A stretch of 64,000 nucleotides of DNA from Lamellibrachia satsuma (taxonomy: Eukaryota; Annelida; Polychaeta; Sabellida; Siboglinidae): positions 2,515,001 to 2,579,000 of the forward strand of contig BSQZ01000037.1 in NCBI GenBank assembly GCA_033239005.1, in the 5' to 3' direction. Below the pieces are notes generated by a model. It was not told where the DNA came from. It did no database searches and saw only the letters and a program-made list of their open reading frames with translations. The translations under genes and the position numbers were made by a program. Shown piece by piece: positions 25,715 to 37,416 of the stretch (the stretch's first letter is position 1; each line of letters begins with the position of its first letter).

Positions 25715-27739
25715 CCAAGTGTTAGTTGAGCCAGCTTACCAACTCTATTTGATCAGCTAGATATAATTATCTATGCATGCTAGATATATTATATTGGTAT
25801 AAAATGATATATTAATAAGCACAGCTTATGTGAGTAAAAACAATTATGACTTATGAATTATGATTGCGTCCTAGACATAAAAAATAATTAAAATGGCTCA
25901 ACTAACGATGCCTTCCCGTATGTTTTAGTCAGTAAGACTGACTCTGTACTCTGAAGAAATATAAGTGTACTCCGTGTGTGATGTAAACAAAATGGAAAGA
26001 GGAACGACTGAGGGAATTTTCATTTACTGTCCATAAATCTACTTCCTACATATTCCTTGATATCAAATAACACATACAGTTATACAATAACGTTTTATGT
26101 CAAGTGCTTTATTCAATAATGAATAATTCATTAAATATGTGGATACTATTAACACGGTGGCTCGAGCGATGGCAACCAAGCCTGGTCTAAGTAGAAGTCT
26201 CCCTACCCATAATGAATTTGATCTTGTTTTATATGAAATAATCATATTCTATACATTTACATATGAATAGAGAAGAATGTATGTCTTATAATTATATGAA
26301 ATTTAAATGGTACTGTATGTATGCATGTATGTATGTATATGTTTACATGTGCTATGGGTCAAATAAAGCATGCACAACTTCAACAAGTTCCATGTGATTT
26401 CAGACAAACTTGTGGACGCTGCCCCCAACAACAAGTAGCATCATGATAGAAAGTGATGCTCCTCACTTCAGCCAAGATAAAGGGGCAATGGTTGCCTGGT
26501 GAGCAGGCAGGCAGATCTGTGAAACATCTATTTGTGGACAGGAGGAAGACCCGGTGGCTTCACTTATTGACGACACATTTAGGACATAATCAGTGATGTG
26601 GTGGAACAAGCTATAAGAAATGTTACAGGAAACCTGTGAAATAGACATGATGGTAGAAGGACATTCTGCATGTGAACATTTTCATACCGATCATCATAAG
26701 TTGTACATCTATCCTGAATTTCTGTTGAATAAAGCTAAGAACTGACTACATGGATGTGCATCAGTCGGCTCGCAGCAGAAACATAGTTGTGTAGTTGGTG
26801 TTTTGTGTCTGCCACTAGTCTTGGTCTTTCTGTGCGTCTAGCAACAGTCCGCCTGATGTCCGAGGGAGCTATGCCAGCCCGCAGGTGTGGGTTGTCTATG
26901 TTGGTAGGTTACATGCCGCCCGTTGTGAATCGGCAGTCATGTACGGCATGCATCAGTTAATATTGATGCTCCTTCTATATACATACATGTCAACCCTCCG
27001 TCATTCGTACAGAGTCTCCGTCATTTCAACATAAATCTCCGCCCCGGGGATTGAAATCTCCGTCATTTGATGTTCAACGAACAAAACATTTTGCGAAATT
27101 TTTTTATCAGTGTCGTTCGGTCAAATAGTTAGCCGGAACTGAAATGCCAAGTTTAACTTTTTATATTTTTCTTACTGTTTCATTTGAGTATTCGTAAATA
27201 TATGGCCTTTCTTAGTGTTTTATTTTAGTATTCGTAAATAATAAAGGCCTAGTAAAAAAGGAAATAGTTCCTCGTCCGGACTGTTTTTTAAAAAAGGAAG
27301 AGGGGCCCTTATTATTTACTATTTATGATTTTTTTGCTATTAGTTTCGAAGATGGCCGCCATGTCTCAGATACTCACTGTGGTTGATTTAAAGACAAGCT
27401 GTAGTTTTACCGATGCAATATGGAACATGTCAGTGATGCATATTACCATAAAGCTTGCCATTTCATATGCTAATTAGCAAATACAATACGTTTTAGTGGG
27501 AATTGCAGATGAGTAGAAACGTACGTCAATAGAATATGACACGTACATGTTACTCCGGAAAATACTTAAATTGACTAGAAAAAAGAAGATGTGAACACAA
27601 TGTTGAATGTATTTATGAATGTCATGTGTTGGTTTGGCCATGGTTTCATTAGTTTGTATCACAGACGTACAACTGAATGGCATTTATATTGACTGAGAGT
27701 GGTATTGTGGAAATTAGTCTGCATAAAGAGTATATTATT
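25715..27739. other. Unassigned AT-rich sequence
   Basis: No family recognised. A TATGTATGTATG-type tract lies near 26310-26340. Around 26990-27080 the phrase CTCCGTCATTT recurs, likely a degraded repeat. Short open frames look random. Confidence 0.4.
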
Positions 27740-28640
27740 TCAACATTAACACAAGAGTTCTCCATGGAGACCCTCTCGCCCCATACATGTTTACCATAGT
27801 ATTGGACTATACCCTAAGAACTGCGATTGATAACCCTAACCAGATGACATCGAAGCATCAGACATCCAGCCTCCCATCTCTCTGACCAGGATTATGCTGA
27901 TGACATCGCTCTGTTGACACGATACAGGAAGCAGAACTTTTACTTCATAAAGTGGAAAGTGCTTCCAAATCTACTGGACTATTTCTCAATCCAAGCAAAA
28001 CAAAGTACATGCATATCAACCCGTCTGTAATGATAGTGTACACTCGTCAGATGGGAGTCAAACTGAGAAATTACAGGATTTTAAATACATCGGATCCTAC
28101 ACAAACTCACAGCGTGATACCCAGCCAGTGTAGAAAAGCCCAGGCATGGGTAGCAGTTCACGCCCTTGACAAAGTATGGAGAGCGCCAACTGCAGACTCA
28201 CAAACTGAAGATTTTCAGGACGACGGTTGAACGGATCCTGATTATATGGATGCGATTCGTGGTCGTTAACACAAACAGCAGAACATGCTCTGGATGGCAC
28301 ATACACAACAATGCTGCAGAAAACTCAAAAACGTGTCATGGCGCCATCACATGACCAACCTTGCAAGAACTGTATGGCTCCCTCCCACGGATAACCACCA
28401 TCGTGAGACAAAGGCGTCTTCATCTGGCAGGTCATGTGATGCGTCATGACGAAGCAGCCAACAAAGTCCTGCCCATGCAGTAAGCCTGATAGCTCTCGGA
28501 GAAGAGGTCGACAAACAATTAACAACTCTGCAAAACATCCCAGAGTAAGACATGAATCTCAGCGGGACAAATTTACTGCAATCAAGAACCGAAACCACTA
28601 GAAGGAAATCATCATGTCACTACATTAAGTGGATGATATA
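27740..28640 (+). mobile_element. Degenerate RTE/endonuclease-RT type LINE remnant
   Basis: In broken plus-strand frames: GDPLAPYMFTIVLDYTLRTA, then DYADDIALL (the catalytic ADD box), a KVESASKSTGLFLNPSKTKY segment, an FKY(L/I)GSYT-like turn and C-terminal pieces with several stops. This pattern belongs to RTE-like LINEs, distinct from the LINE family at 14 kb. Confidence 0.75.
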
Positions 28641-29064
28641 AGTAGGTAAACAGTATCTAAAACAAGAGGTCGTCGTTCTTGTTTTAGACTCTGTAGAATA
28701 CCCATACAGCCCTACACCTTGTATGATGCACAGATGAGTCGAACATGCAGTGCTTTGGACTCCCAATTTTGGAAAGAGATTTCTTCACCGAACCAAAAAA
28801 ACTTGTTTCATTTTTTTCAGTAGTAAATAATTAAAAAAAGGAGACGGCGGCAAAAAAGCTAGCGGACAGGGAGGAGAAACTACATTCTTTTTTACTACGC
28901 CCAACGTCTAAAATTATTTTTTTCCGATCGGTGGTGCCATCTGACGTTAACAGTCAAACCAGAGTTTGCCGCCAGACTTCTCAGTAAATTCACGAAGGCG
29001 AGCGAAAAGCAGTTTTGAAAGTGGTACTAGTGCTATGCATGGCATGCACAATTGACTTTAAAAC

Positions 29065-29256
29065 ATGGACAGGGAGTCGATGTTTACTGAATATGAACTA
29101 CGTGAGAAGCTGCACGAGTTGTATAATCTGGAGGGACAAGATTCTGATATAGAAATAGAGGTAAGATTAGATGAGCGAATGAGCGATAAAGCAGGTACGG
29201 GACTTCGATCGTGCTTACAAAAGCATCCACTGTTTTCATAAGCTTATCATTATCAG

Positions 29257-29300
<44 letters not shown>

Positions 29301-32300
29301 ACGTTATAGCTGTATAGCATATCAAATAATAATATTGGCATTATTATTGTCAATATTGGAAACATCAGAGCAGTAATCATTAATGTCATGGAATCATGCA
29401 TGGTCGGAATTAGACAGACTCGTCCGCGGGGCCCCTCGTCGGGTGTCGGATGTTTCGGCCCATAACGGGTTCGTCCCATGGGCCGAACCATCCAACGGCG
29501 CGACCGTTGAACCGTGAAGTGTTTTCGCTCGTATGGGCCGAACCATCCGTGTATGCAACCGGTGCCAGCGGGCTCCGTGGGCCGAAACGACTAACGAATT
29601 GTAACTCTTTGCGTGTCTTAGCGTAATGTTGCTTATTGAGTGTTGTAATTGCGAAATGTTATAAGTGTCTTAGTGAAATGTCATACGCTACATTTCTGTC
29701 TTTATTAACAAGTTAACAACTACCAATACATCATTTTTCAACACTATTACATCACGCCGTGGGCCGAAACTACTATTCCTAGAAACCAGCTACTAACGTG
29801 GGTCAATAGAACTGAAAACGTTAATGACTAATTAATATAATTTCACGCTTTTACATGGTTATTTCAGGTAACTTTAGTGATATACATATAACAATATATA
29901 CAGACACGAAAGACGTGTTTATTGCTCTGTTTATGGCTTTTTGTAAGGTTTCACGTTTCATGAAAATACTTACGCTTCTGCCGAGCGAGATCTTCGCCGT
30001 ACAACAGCAACAACCAGATAAAAAAATTGTGTGGCGATTGACTTTGCCTAGGTTGGAATGCCCCACTTGCTGAGGGACTGAAAATTTGATCAAACCTTCT
30101 CTATCCAACCGCAAACAGAGAGTCTCAGTTAAAGGTGCCCTGTCAGACATCACCATAGAGTTACATCATTAATCACCCCCCTATAAACAAGAGTAATAAG
30201 CCAGCTCACTGCAGTGAAGCAGGTGTGGACCACTAGTATAAGTGTGGGCAGTTGGGTTGTTCATACATGCATTAGTGTTAAACTCTTCAAGACAAACAGC
30301 TTGGAGGCTTGCTGGAGAAAGTTGTGGGACAATGAATATGGTTATTTCCTGTGTGGCTTACAGCTGTACGAATCAACAGAAGACAGGATCTAATATCTCG
30401 TTATTTTCAGGTAATTTATGTCGCAAATGTTTGTGCTGTGTTAGTGTATATGTGAATGAATGTAACAGTTTCGAAAATGTTCTGAAATATCAATATATTA
30501 CAGATACGTTTGTTTTTCTTGGGGGAGCATACATTAAGCGTTTCACAGTAGTCACATTGATTGGGTGCAACATAAAATGTTATAGGGGTAGGATTCAGTT
30601 TTATAAATAATGTGTGCATGCATGTATGCATATTTGTAACTCTTTTATAAAACTCTACTAGATGTCAGCTCATTAATAAGTTTTTTTTCTTTATTAAGTC
30701 ATCTGCATTTATTGATTCCCTCCCCTTGGGCAAGTTGGCCAGATAACATTAGAGAGATTTTGATCTGCAGGTGGAAATAGCTGTGAAGGAGCAGCTAGGG
30801 AATGTGTTGGAAGATGGGAAAAGAATATTTTTGGGACCTTAGAGAAGAATGTCCAACAGGGCTTAATGAGATTTTGACCTCTTGCAGTCAGGGTTGGGTT
30901 TAAGGCGGCCTTAAACCTGTTTTTGGCACGGCATGTGCCGCAAACTGCCCTAAAGTGGTTAAAACTGCCTCAAACTGCCTCAAATTGCCTTAAAGCTATC
31001 CCTGTCCAAAGGCACACTGAAGATTCTGTTATTATAAAACACATGTACATTGTATATATTAAATCAAACTACAAACAAAAATAAATCTTAAACTTAGTTT
31101 TATTTCATGATTTTTTTACAAAAATGACAGGAAGTTTATTGACATATATATTATACAACTGGCTTGCACTTTTCCCAATGTTTTTCATCCTGTTAACCTT
31201 TGGAAAGGTCATTTCATAGCCACATGAAACACACCTGGCCAACTTTTTGCCATCCTTTGTCACTCTTACAAAATGTTCCCAAACACCATCTTGGGGTCTA
31301 CCACCTCTGTTGGCCATGATTGCAAAACAAAATGAATTATTGCTATACACAAGTCACCAGCAGCTACTCTTTTGTAAGGAATGTATCAGGTTTCTACACA
31401 AAATGAAATGTTTGATTATTAGTGTGCAGGGGAAGCTTTATATAGTACTTGAAAACAACACCTTTGGATCATTTGTAACACCTTGAGTTTATTTTCAACC
31501 AACCTTAGTAGACTTCAATAGCACACCTCTAACAGGTGTAAAGGCAATTGAGTTTATTTTAAACCAACCTTAGTAGACTTCAATACCACACCTCTAGCAG
31601 GTGTAAAGCAATTGAGTTTATTTGCAACCAACTTTAGTAGACTTCAATACCACACCTCTACTAGAAATAATAGGCAAGTAAACTGCCTTATGCCTGTATC
31701 TCACACCTCTAGCAGGCTTAATAATTGAGAAGGGAATTACAAAAACTATACTTCTGTTATACTTAGGTATAGGACATGCTTTTAATGGCTAAATGGCCTT
31801 TCTATGCCCTAAACTGCCTTAAACCTGTTTCTTACATCTCTAGCACATATGTAACAATTGAGAAGGGAATTATTAATACTTATGTCATACTTTAGGGCAT
31901 GTTTAATATAATACTTTTATTGTTTTTTTTTATGAAATATGTTTAAGGCATTTTCTATGCCTTAAACTGCCTTAAACCTGTTTTCGGCAGGGCAGTTTTT
32001 ACCGGTAAAAACCACCTGGTAAAAACCACCCTGCCATAAACCTGCCAACCCTGCTTGCAGTCATTATCTAATACATGTATAGAGCACCTCAGAAAGTTCA
32101 GTTTCGATCATGTTTAGTGGTGCTACTGTTATAGTTAATATGTTATGATATTTGATATACAAGGTGCATGGATAGATTGTGCAAGTAATAAGGTATTAGG
32201 TATATATATATAGCTATGTAGTATTAATCTCTTATTAGTACTGTGTATCTATAGATATATGATGAAGACTGGGTGCTGTACAGTATAAACACTGGGCCTC

Positions 32301-35300
32301 CAGTGGGTTCTTGCCGTGCAGCAGTATGAATGTCACTGGTCCATGCCAGCATCACTTTATCATGTGTTAACTGATAAGAGCTTAGCAGTCTTGTTTTACT
32401 AATGGGTGTTCTATTTATATCTATGGACATCACAGATGTCACATCTGGTGTCCCACAGGGTTCAGTTCTAGGACCTGTCCTCTTCTTACTCTACATAAAT
32501 GACATAGATGGGAACATCAAATCTTCCATACGCCTTTTTGCAGATGACAGTATTATATATCGTAAAATTTCTTCCAAAACTGACCACGAAATTCTCCAAA
32601 CTGACCTCAACCAACTCCAAACATGGTCAGACAAATGGCAAATGGAATTGAATGTTTCTAAATGTGTACACCTTCCAATAACAAACAAAATTAAACCCAG
32701 CCCACATAAGTACTCGCTTTTTGGCCAGCCACTATCTACTGTATCAAGCCACTCATATATCGGAGTAAAATTGGATTCCAAATTAACATGGACAAATCAC
32801 GTCACCAACATAACTTCAAAATCTTTGAAGGTTTTAGGTATGAACAAACTCTTGGGCCATGTAAACCTGAAGTTAAACAAACAGCCTACAACATGCTAAT
32901 CCGGCCAAAACTCAAGTATTAGTCACCCATATGGAATCCTCACACCATTTCACAAGTTAAAAGCCTTGAAATAGTACAACACTCTGTTACCAGATTTGTT
33001 AAAAATTATTACAGACGCAACACAAATCCAACAGATCTAATTACTGCCCTTGGATGGCCAACCCTTGAACGAAGACGTATTATTAAACAAGCCACAACCT
33101 TCTACAAAATTCTAAATAATTATTGACATCACCCCCCCAGGCCTACTAACCCGCTCTCGAACCAGTGGACAATACGTAGCCCCCAGGTGTCGTATAAATG
33201 CAGTGGTCTTTTAATTTTATCCCCAAGCTATTTGCATATGGAATATGATCCCACCAAAAATTACCAACATAAAAAAACCCAAATCATTTCAAGAAGCTAT
33301 CATGAATCTCCCTTTCACCACACCTCCTCATCTAAACTATCTATAAAACACAGCAGTGTAAATTTATTCCATGGTGTAGGTTTGGAGACTGTCTATGAAG
33401 TGTGAGGTTCGGCATGACAGTTTCCATACACCCAACTAAACCTATTCAAAATTTCAACTGACAACCAATCCAAAATAAATATAAAACAAAATATTAATTA
33501 GAAAACCGTTTGACTAACATTAAATATACTTTCAGTTGTATGTCCCACAGCGCATGCGCACAGACCACCAGAAACTCCTGCGTTAGCCTAAGATTGGGGT
33601 GTTTGGAGTAAATCACTTGAGACAATATGTCTGTTACTTCAGAGTTGTTAACTTTTTAACCATTTTTATAGGCTTACTCCAACTATTTGGATACCCAGCT
33701 ATTTTAGTGTCCATTTCCTATAAACTATTGCATTCTGTAAAAAAAAAATTTTCATAATTATGTATTACATATTTTTGTATTGTTAGAACTCATTTTAATT
33801 CATGATGTAATATTTTATTATAATGTTCATTGGTATTATCACAAATAACCTCGGTTTTATATTCGAATAAATTATTACCACATAAAATTAGGGCATTTCA
33901 ACTATCGGTGGGGCGTTCCGACCGCATTCCTGTGGTGTGGTGCTGCAAACTCTATCGGCATTGATTAGAGTTTCCATTCTTGTTTCAAGGGCTCAAGCGG
34001 TGAGGAGTACAATGATGACAGTGATGAAGATGAAGTGGCAAGTGCAGATTATGGAAAACGTGCTCATGGCGTGGCCATTGATCCTGGGTGGCAGAAGTCG
34101 ACCGATGCTGAGCCGCCAACTGTGAAAGAATTCACTGCTGCGACTGGACCAACCCAGGTACTGCCAGTGACCAGTACACCGCTCGCGTTCTTCGAGCAGA
34201 TCTTTGGAGGTAGCTTCTTCGCAGATATTGCGGAGGCGACGAACCTGAATGCCGTCGTCAAGTGTCCTCCCTCTGGTAATGCAGCACACGGACCCTACGA
34301 GACATCTGATCTGCACTGGTATACTGCCACCCCACAGGAGATGCGTGCCTTTTTTGCTATTGTCATATTCATGAGCACCAGGGACTGGCCCGACTACGAG
34401 TATGATGACTATTGGAGTGTGCATCCTGTTTTGTTTAACCCTTACATTACCTCAATCATGACACAACAGAGGTTCGAGAAGATTTGCCTGTACCTACGTT
34501 GCTCCGTACGGCATAACGAGGACCCACACGACAAGCTCGCAAAAGTTCGTCCAGTGATTAGCCTCTGCGAAAAACAGTTCAAGGATTGTTTTCAGCCTTC
34601 ACAAAACATCCTGATCGATCAAGCCATGATCAGATATGACGGCCGGCTCAGCTGGAATCGATACATGCCCTGCAGGCCTGAAAAATGGGGTATGAAATTA
34701 TGGTGCCTATGTGACTCGGAGACAGGGTACTTCATGGCTTTTTCAATTTACACTGATGCTGAGAATGTTGGAAGTGATGGAATGGACTGTGCTGAGAATG
34801 TTGGCAATGATGGAACGAACCATGCTGAGAATGTTGGAAGTGATGGAACGGACCATGCTGAGAAAGTTGGAAGTGGTGGAATGGACTGTGTTAAGAATGT
34901 AGGCAGTGATGGAACAGACCGTGCTGAGAATGTTGGAAATGATGGAACGGACCATGCTGAGAAAGTTGGAAGTGGTAGAATGGACCATGCTGATAATGTT
35001 GGAAGTGGTGGAATGGACCATGCTGAGCATGTTGGAAGTGGTGGAATGGACTGTGTTAAGAATGTAGGCAGTGATGGAACAGACCATGCCGAGAATGTTG
35101 GAAGTGATGGAACGGACCATGCTGAGAAAGTTGGAAGTGGTGGAATGGACCATGCTGATAATGTTGGAAGTGGTGGAATGGACCATGCTGAGCATGTTGG
35201 AAGTGATGGAATGGACCATGCTGAGAATGTTGGAAGTGATGGAACGGACCATGCTGAGAATGTTGGAAGTGATGGAACGGACCATGCTGAGAGTAGTGGA

Positions 35301-36077
35301 ATGGACCATGCTGATAATGTTGGAAATGGTGGAATGGACCATGCTGAGCATGTTGGAAGTGATGGAATGGACTGTCCTGAAGGTGATGGAATGGACTGTG
35401 ACGAAGATGATGAAAGTGATGGACAACAGGGCTACAATGTCGTGATGACATTGATGCAAGGCTACATGCGGTCGAATCGTCGCTTGTTTGCGAACAGCTA
35501 TTTCACGTCTGTCCGCCTCGCTACAGATCTGATGCATCAGGACACATATTTGTGTGGTACCTATCGTCACTGTGGTCGAGACTTCCCGAAAGGTCTGGCA
35601 AAGAAACATCTTCAGCGCTACGAGTCAGAGAAATGGAGGAGTGAAGATGGCGCTGTGATGCTGTGCAAGTGGCGCAAGAGGCGCAGTGTGTATAACATAA
35701 TTGCGACAGGTGACGTTGGTGATGATTCCGTGCGCCAAACTCGTCACAATCGTCAGCTTGTCAACATGGTGGTGCCACAGTGTGTGCTGAAGTACCAAAA
35801 CGCGATGCGGGGAGTCGATCATCTGGATATGATGTGTGTAGGTCGGACGGGTCGAAGGTGGTGGAGGTATCTATTCTGGAGTCTCATCAACATCGGCATT
35901 GTTAACGCCTTCATACTTTGGAGGCAGTGCAACAGGCCTCTGCCGGCAAATGATGACCTCTTCTCAATGTACATGTTCAAGGTCAAGTTGGTCGAACAGT
36001 TGGCGGATCCCTTCATTGCTCTCTTTGATCAAGATGACATCGATGAACGATTTGATAGATCCATTCATCGTGGTTAG
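29065..36077 (+). CDS. PiggyBac transposase-derived protein with internal 11-residue repeats (two exons)
   Basis: Exon 2 (33990-36077) encodes a piggyBac-type DDE_Tnp_1_7 protein: FFAIVIFMSTRDWPDYEYDDYW, LIDQAMIRYDGR (first catalytic Asp), KWGMKLWCLCDSETGYFMAF, LFANSYFTS, MRGVDHLDMM (third Asp and its partner) and a C-terminal RWWRYLFWSLINIGIVNAFI. Where the family has DN-(Y/W)-F-T-S, this protein has NS-Y-F-T-S, so the second catalytic Asp is lost. Between the first and second catalytic segments lie 20 tandem repeats of A-E-N-V-G-S-D-G-T-D-H type (34758-35399). Exon 2 has no early Met and follows an AG acceptor. A phase-0 exon 1 at 29065-29160 (ATG; MDRESMFTEYELREKL...) with donor GTAAGA supplies an acidic piggyBac-like N-terminus. 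The C-terminal Cys-rich domain is absent. Transposition competence is unlikely; domestication is possible. Exon 2 is certain in family; exon 1 is inferred. Confidence 0.82.
29262..29296. repeat. Short (TA)n tract
   Basis: About 35 bp of TA in the intron of the piggyBac-derived gene. Confidence 0.95.
29448..29774. repeat. Five copies of a 16-bp GGGCCGAA motif
   Basis: ATGGGCCGAACCATCC occurs at 478-493 and 533-548 (prefix 29), inverted as GGATGTTTCGGCCCAT at 29448-29463, and diverged at 29577-29592 and 29759-29774. GC-rich islands in AT-rich sequence, about 290 bp inside the intron of the piggyBac-derived gene. They could be regulatory sites or transposon end repeats. Confidence 0.65.
30332..30410 (+). 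CDS. Orphan THAP-type zinc-finger first exon
   Basis: ATG-AAT-ATG-GTT opens a frame reading MNMVISCVAYSCTNQQKT, then ISLFS and a GTAATT donor. The C-x4-C spacing and the split just after the ISxFS motif match the first exon of THAP-domain proteins (C-x2-4-C-x35-50-C-x2-H). No second exon with the C-x2-H half was found downstream, so it may be a remnant of a THAP9/P-element-like gene or the start of a gene broken by insertions. It lies inside the intron of the piggyBac-derived gene. Confidence 0.5.
31105..31317 (-). pseudogene. BED-type zinc-finger N-terminus of a hAT transposase (frameshifted)
   Basis: From the ATG at 31317 the frame reads MANRGGRPQDGVWEHFVRV, then LARCVSCGYEMTFPKVNRMK. W-x2-F and C-x2-C followed by a basic MK is the BED finger found at the start of hAT transposases. 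The second half, which should give the H...C pair, is in a neighbouring frame after an A-run near 31182-31187, so a one-base slip has broken it. A stop follows soon in either frame. It is probably a leftover of the parental transposase gene. Confidence 0.75.
31480..31675. repeat. ~72-bp tandem repeat within the hAT element
   Basis: Three copies of TTGAGTTTATTTTCAACCAA...TAGTAGACTTCAATACCACA with ...CCTCTAGCAGGTGTAAAG between. Confidence 0.88.
32402..33335 (+). mobile_element. LINE (Jockey/CR1-like) reverse transcriptase fragment
   Basis: The frame 32402-32899 contains SGVPQGSVLGPVLFLLYIND and RLFADDSIIYR, the RT catalytic box, followed by WSDKWQMELNVSKC and a YIGVKLDSKLTW turn. Past 32899 the reading continues in broken frames (RPKLKY, SPIWNP, SLEIVQHSV) to a C-terminal end near 33335. 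It is 5'-truncated, has stops, and differs in sequence from the 14-kb LINE. It lies in the intron of the piggyBac-derived gene. Confidence 0.88.
33336..33989. other. Intron end upstream of piggyBac exon 2
   Basis: No feature recognised except the TTTCAAG acceptor at 33983-33989. An in-frame TAG near 33965 closes the frame upstream, supporting a splice start for exon 2. Confidence 0.6.
34758..35399 (+). repeat. 33-bp coding minisatellite, 20 units, inside piggyBac exon 2
   Basis: Eighteen 33-bp units and two 24-bp units, all multiples of three with no stop. Consensus residues are A-E-N-V-G-S-D-G-T/M-D-H/C. Units 5-9 and 10-14 repeat the same order of variants, a 165-bp higher-order period that points to recent unequal crossing-over. 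Confidence 0.97.
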
Positions 36078-36324
36078 ACATGCCCAGCCAGAGGAGAGCT
36101 CCTCAGCAGCGACTGAAGGGGTAAGCGAGCATACCAATGGCGTAGCTGACAAGGATGCCATAGACCATCAGGTCGCATGGTCGAGTTCTCCTTCAGATGT
36201 CTGACGTGCAATGTGCACGGACGGTTACTTTGTCACAGTGCATGCTACAGTGTATGTAGTAGTAAGTAGTGGTATGACCAGTGATACACATAATGCAAAT
36301 GTTGACCATTGTTTGCTTGATAGC

Positions 36325-36330
36325 AATAAA
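36325..36330 (+). terminator. Poly(A) signal of the piggyBac-derived gene
   Basis: AATAAA 248 bp after the stop at 36077, in an AT-rich stretch followed by T-rich sequence. Confidence 0.5.
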
Positions 36331-37416
36331 ATTGTACAAAATACATTCAATATTTTCTAAAAAAATTTATTTCCAAAGTTTCCGTTTAAATAATCACAAC
36401 ATAATTATATTCTTCTCACTTATATTTCATTGGCATCACTGGATAGATATTTCAATCAAATTCAAAATGTATACAACTTGGTACAATGAAAATTTAATAT
36501 AAACTACAGCTGAAAAATTGCATTTACCCGTGATTATTTAAATACATGCCGATGGGGAACTGGAGTGCATGCTTTGCTGTGCGTATAAGGGTTAATGATG
36601 TTTCGATGTTAATACATGAATTCAAAATGTATGATGACATATATTGTTAAATGTAGACTACCTATAATAATTAAATGTTTGTGTACAATTAATGTATATA
36701 TTGAATAGTGAAAAAGAATATGCTACTGTAACAGCTACTTAGCTGTAGGCCATTAATCCGTACCTGTAATAATTATTAGAACCATCGGTTAAACAAACAC
36801 AACCTATCACTTTGCCATGAACTATATTCAATAGAAAACTTGATTTATATCAAAAAGCACAAATTGGAAATAACGTGTATTGTGGATCTCGTCTTCTCTA
36901 AAATGCATTGTCAAATCAATAATGCTTATTGTCCTTGCTTTTACAAAGTCATGCCAATTCATCACTTCAAAGTTTGCAGAGCTAGATGAAACTAATGTTA
37001 ATTGCAAACATAGTATTGCTTCGTGACATTACTGCAGAAGTTGAATCGGCATCTTCATAATTATTGAGAAAAGGCTACACAACTATAACATACAATCATT
37101 AAAATTCAATCAATAAGAAAATAATTAAAAAGGATTACGTTACAAGTGATAGAGATTGCTCTTTCTTTCATTGTCGCACTTGTTTATAACCATGATATGT
37201 GTGTGCACGTGTTCATAAACACAGGTGTGCATTATGTATACATATTGATATTTGTGAATATACCACTGCAACATAACATTGTCTACGTACGTGAATCGTG
37301 ACAGTATTCTTCCCGAAGCTAACTATAATTTACAACACTAATTGCAGAACAAAAATAAAAGGTTATTCAAAGATGATCCTTTGTGTTTCATTAGTGATCC
37401 ACTTTCTGTTTCCTCT
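36331..37416. other. Intergenic sequence between piggyBac gene and XDH copy 2
   Basis: AT-rich, no coding signal. At about 36587-36593 the sequence reads GGGTTAA, the form of a piggyBac right end joined to its TTAA target, but no matching left end was found. Confidence 0.4.

Larger units (their letters stand above)
30889..32053. mobile_element. Complete non-autonomous hAT element with 8-bp target duplication
   Basis: 1,165 bp bounded by inverted ends CAGGGTTGG...CCAACCCTG and flanked on both sides by CTTGCAGT (30881-30888 and 32054-32061), an 8-bp duplication typical of hAT insertions. Subterminal regions are dense in GCCTTAAAC and AAACTGCC motifs on both sides, as in hAT transposase-binding regions. 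Inside is a minus-strand BED zinc-finger frame and a three-copy ~70-bp repeat (31480-31670). No transposase catalytic core is present, so it depends on a partner. Confidence 0.9.

Noticed and set aside
34743..35609. Long antisense frame opposite the piggyBac repeat region
   Set aside because: It is open only because the 33-bp unit has no stop in that frame; composition follows the repeat and no family resemblance exists.
36560..36595. PiggyBac right terminal repeat ending GGG-TTAA
   Set aside because: Sequence form fits, but no matching CCC end beside TTAA was found on the left, so it is mentioned only as a weak candidate.
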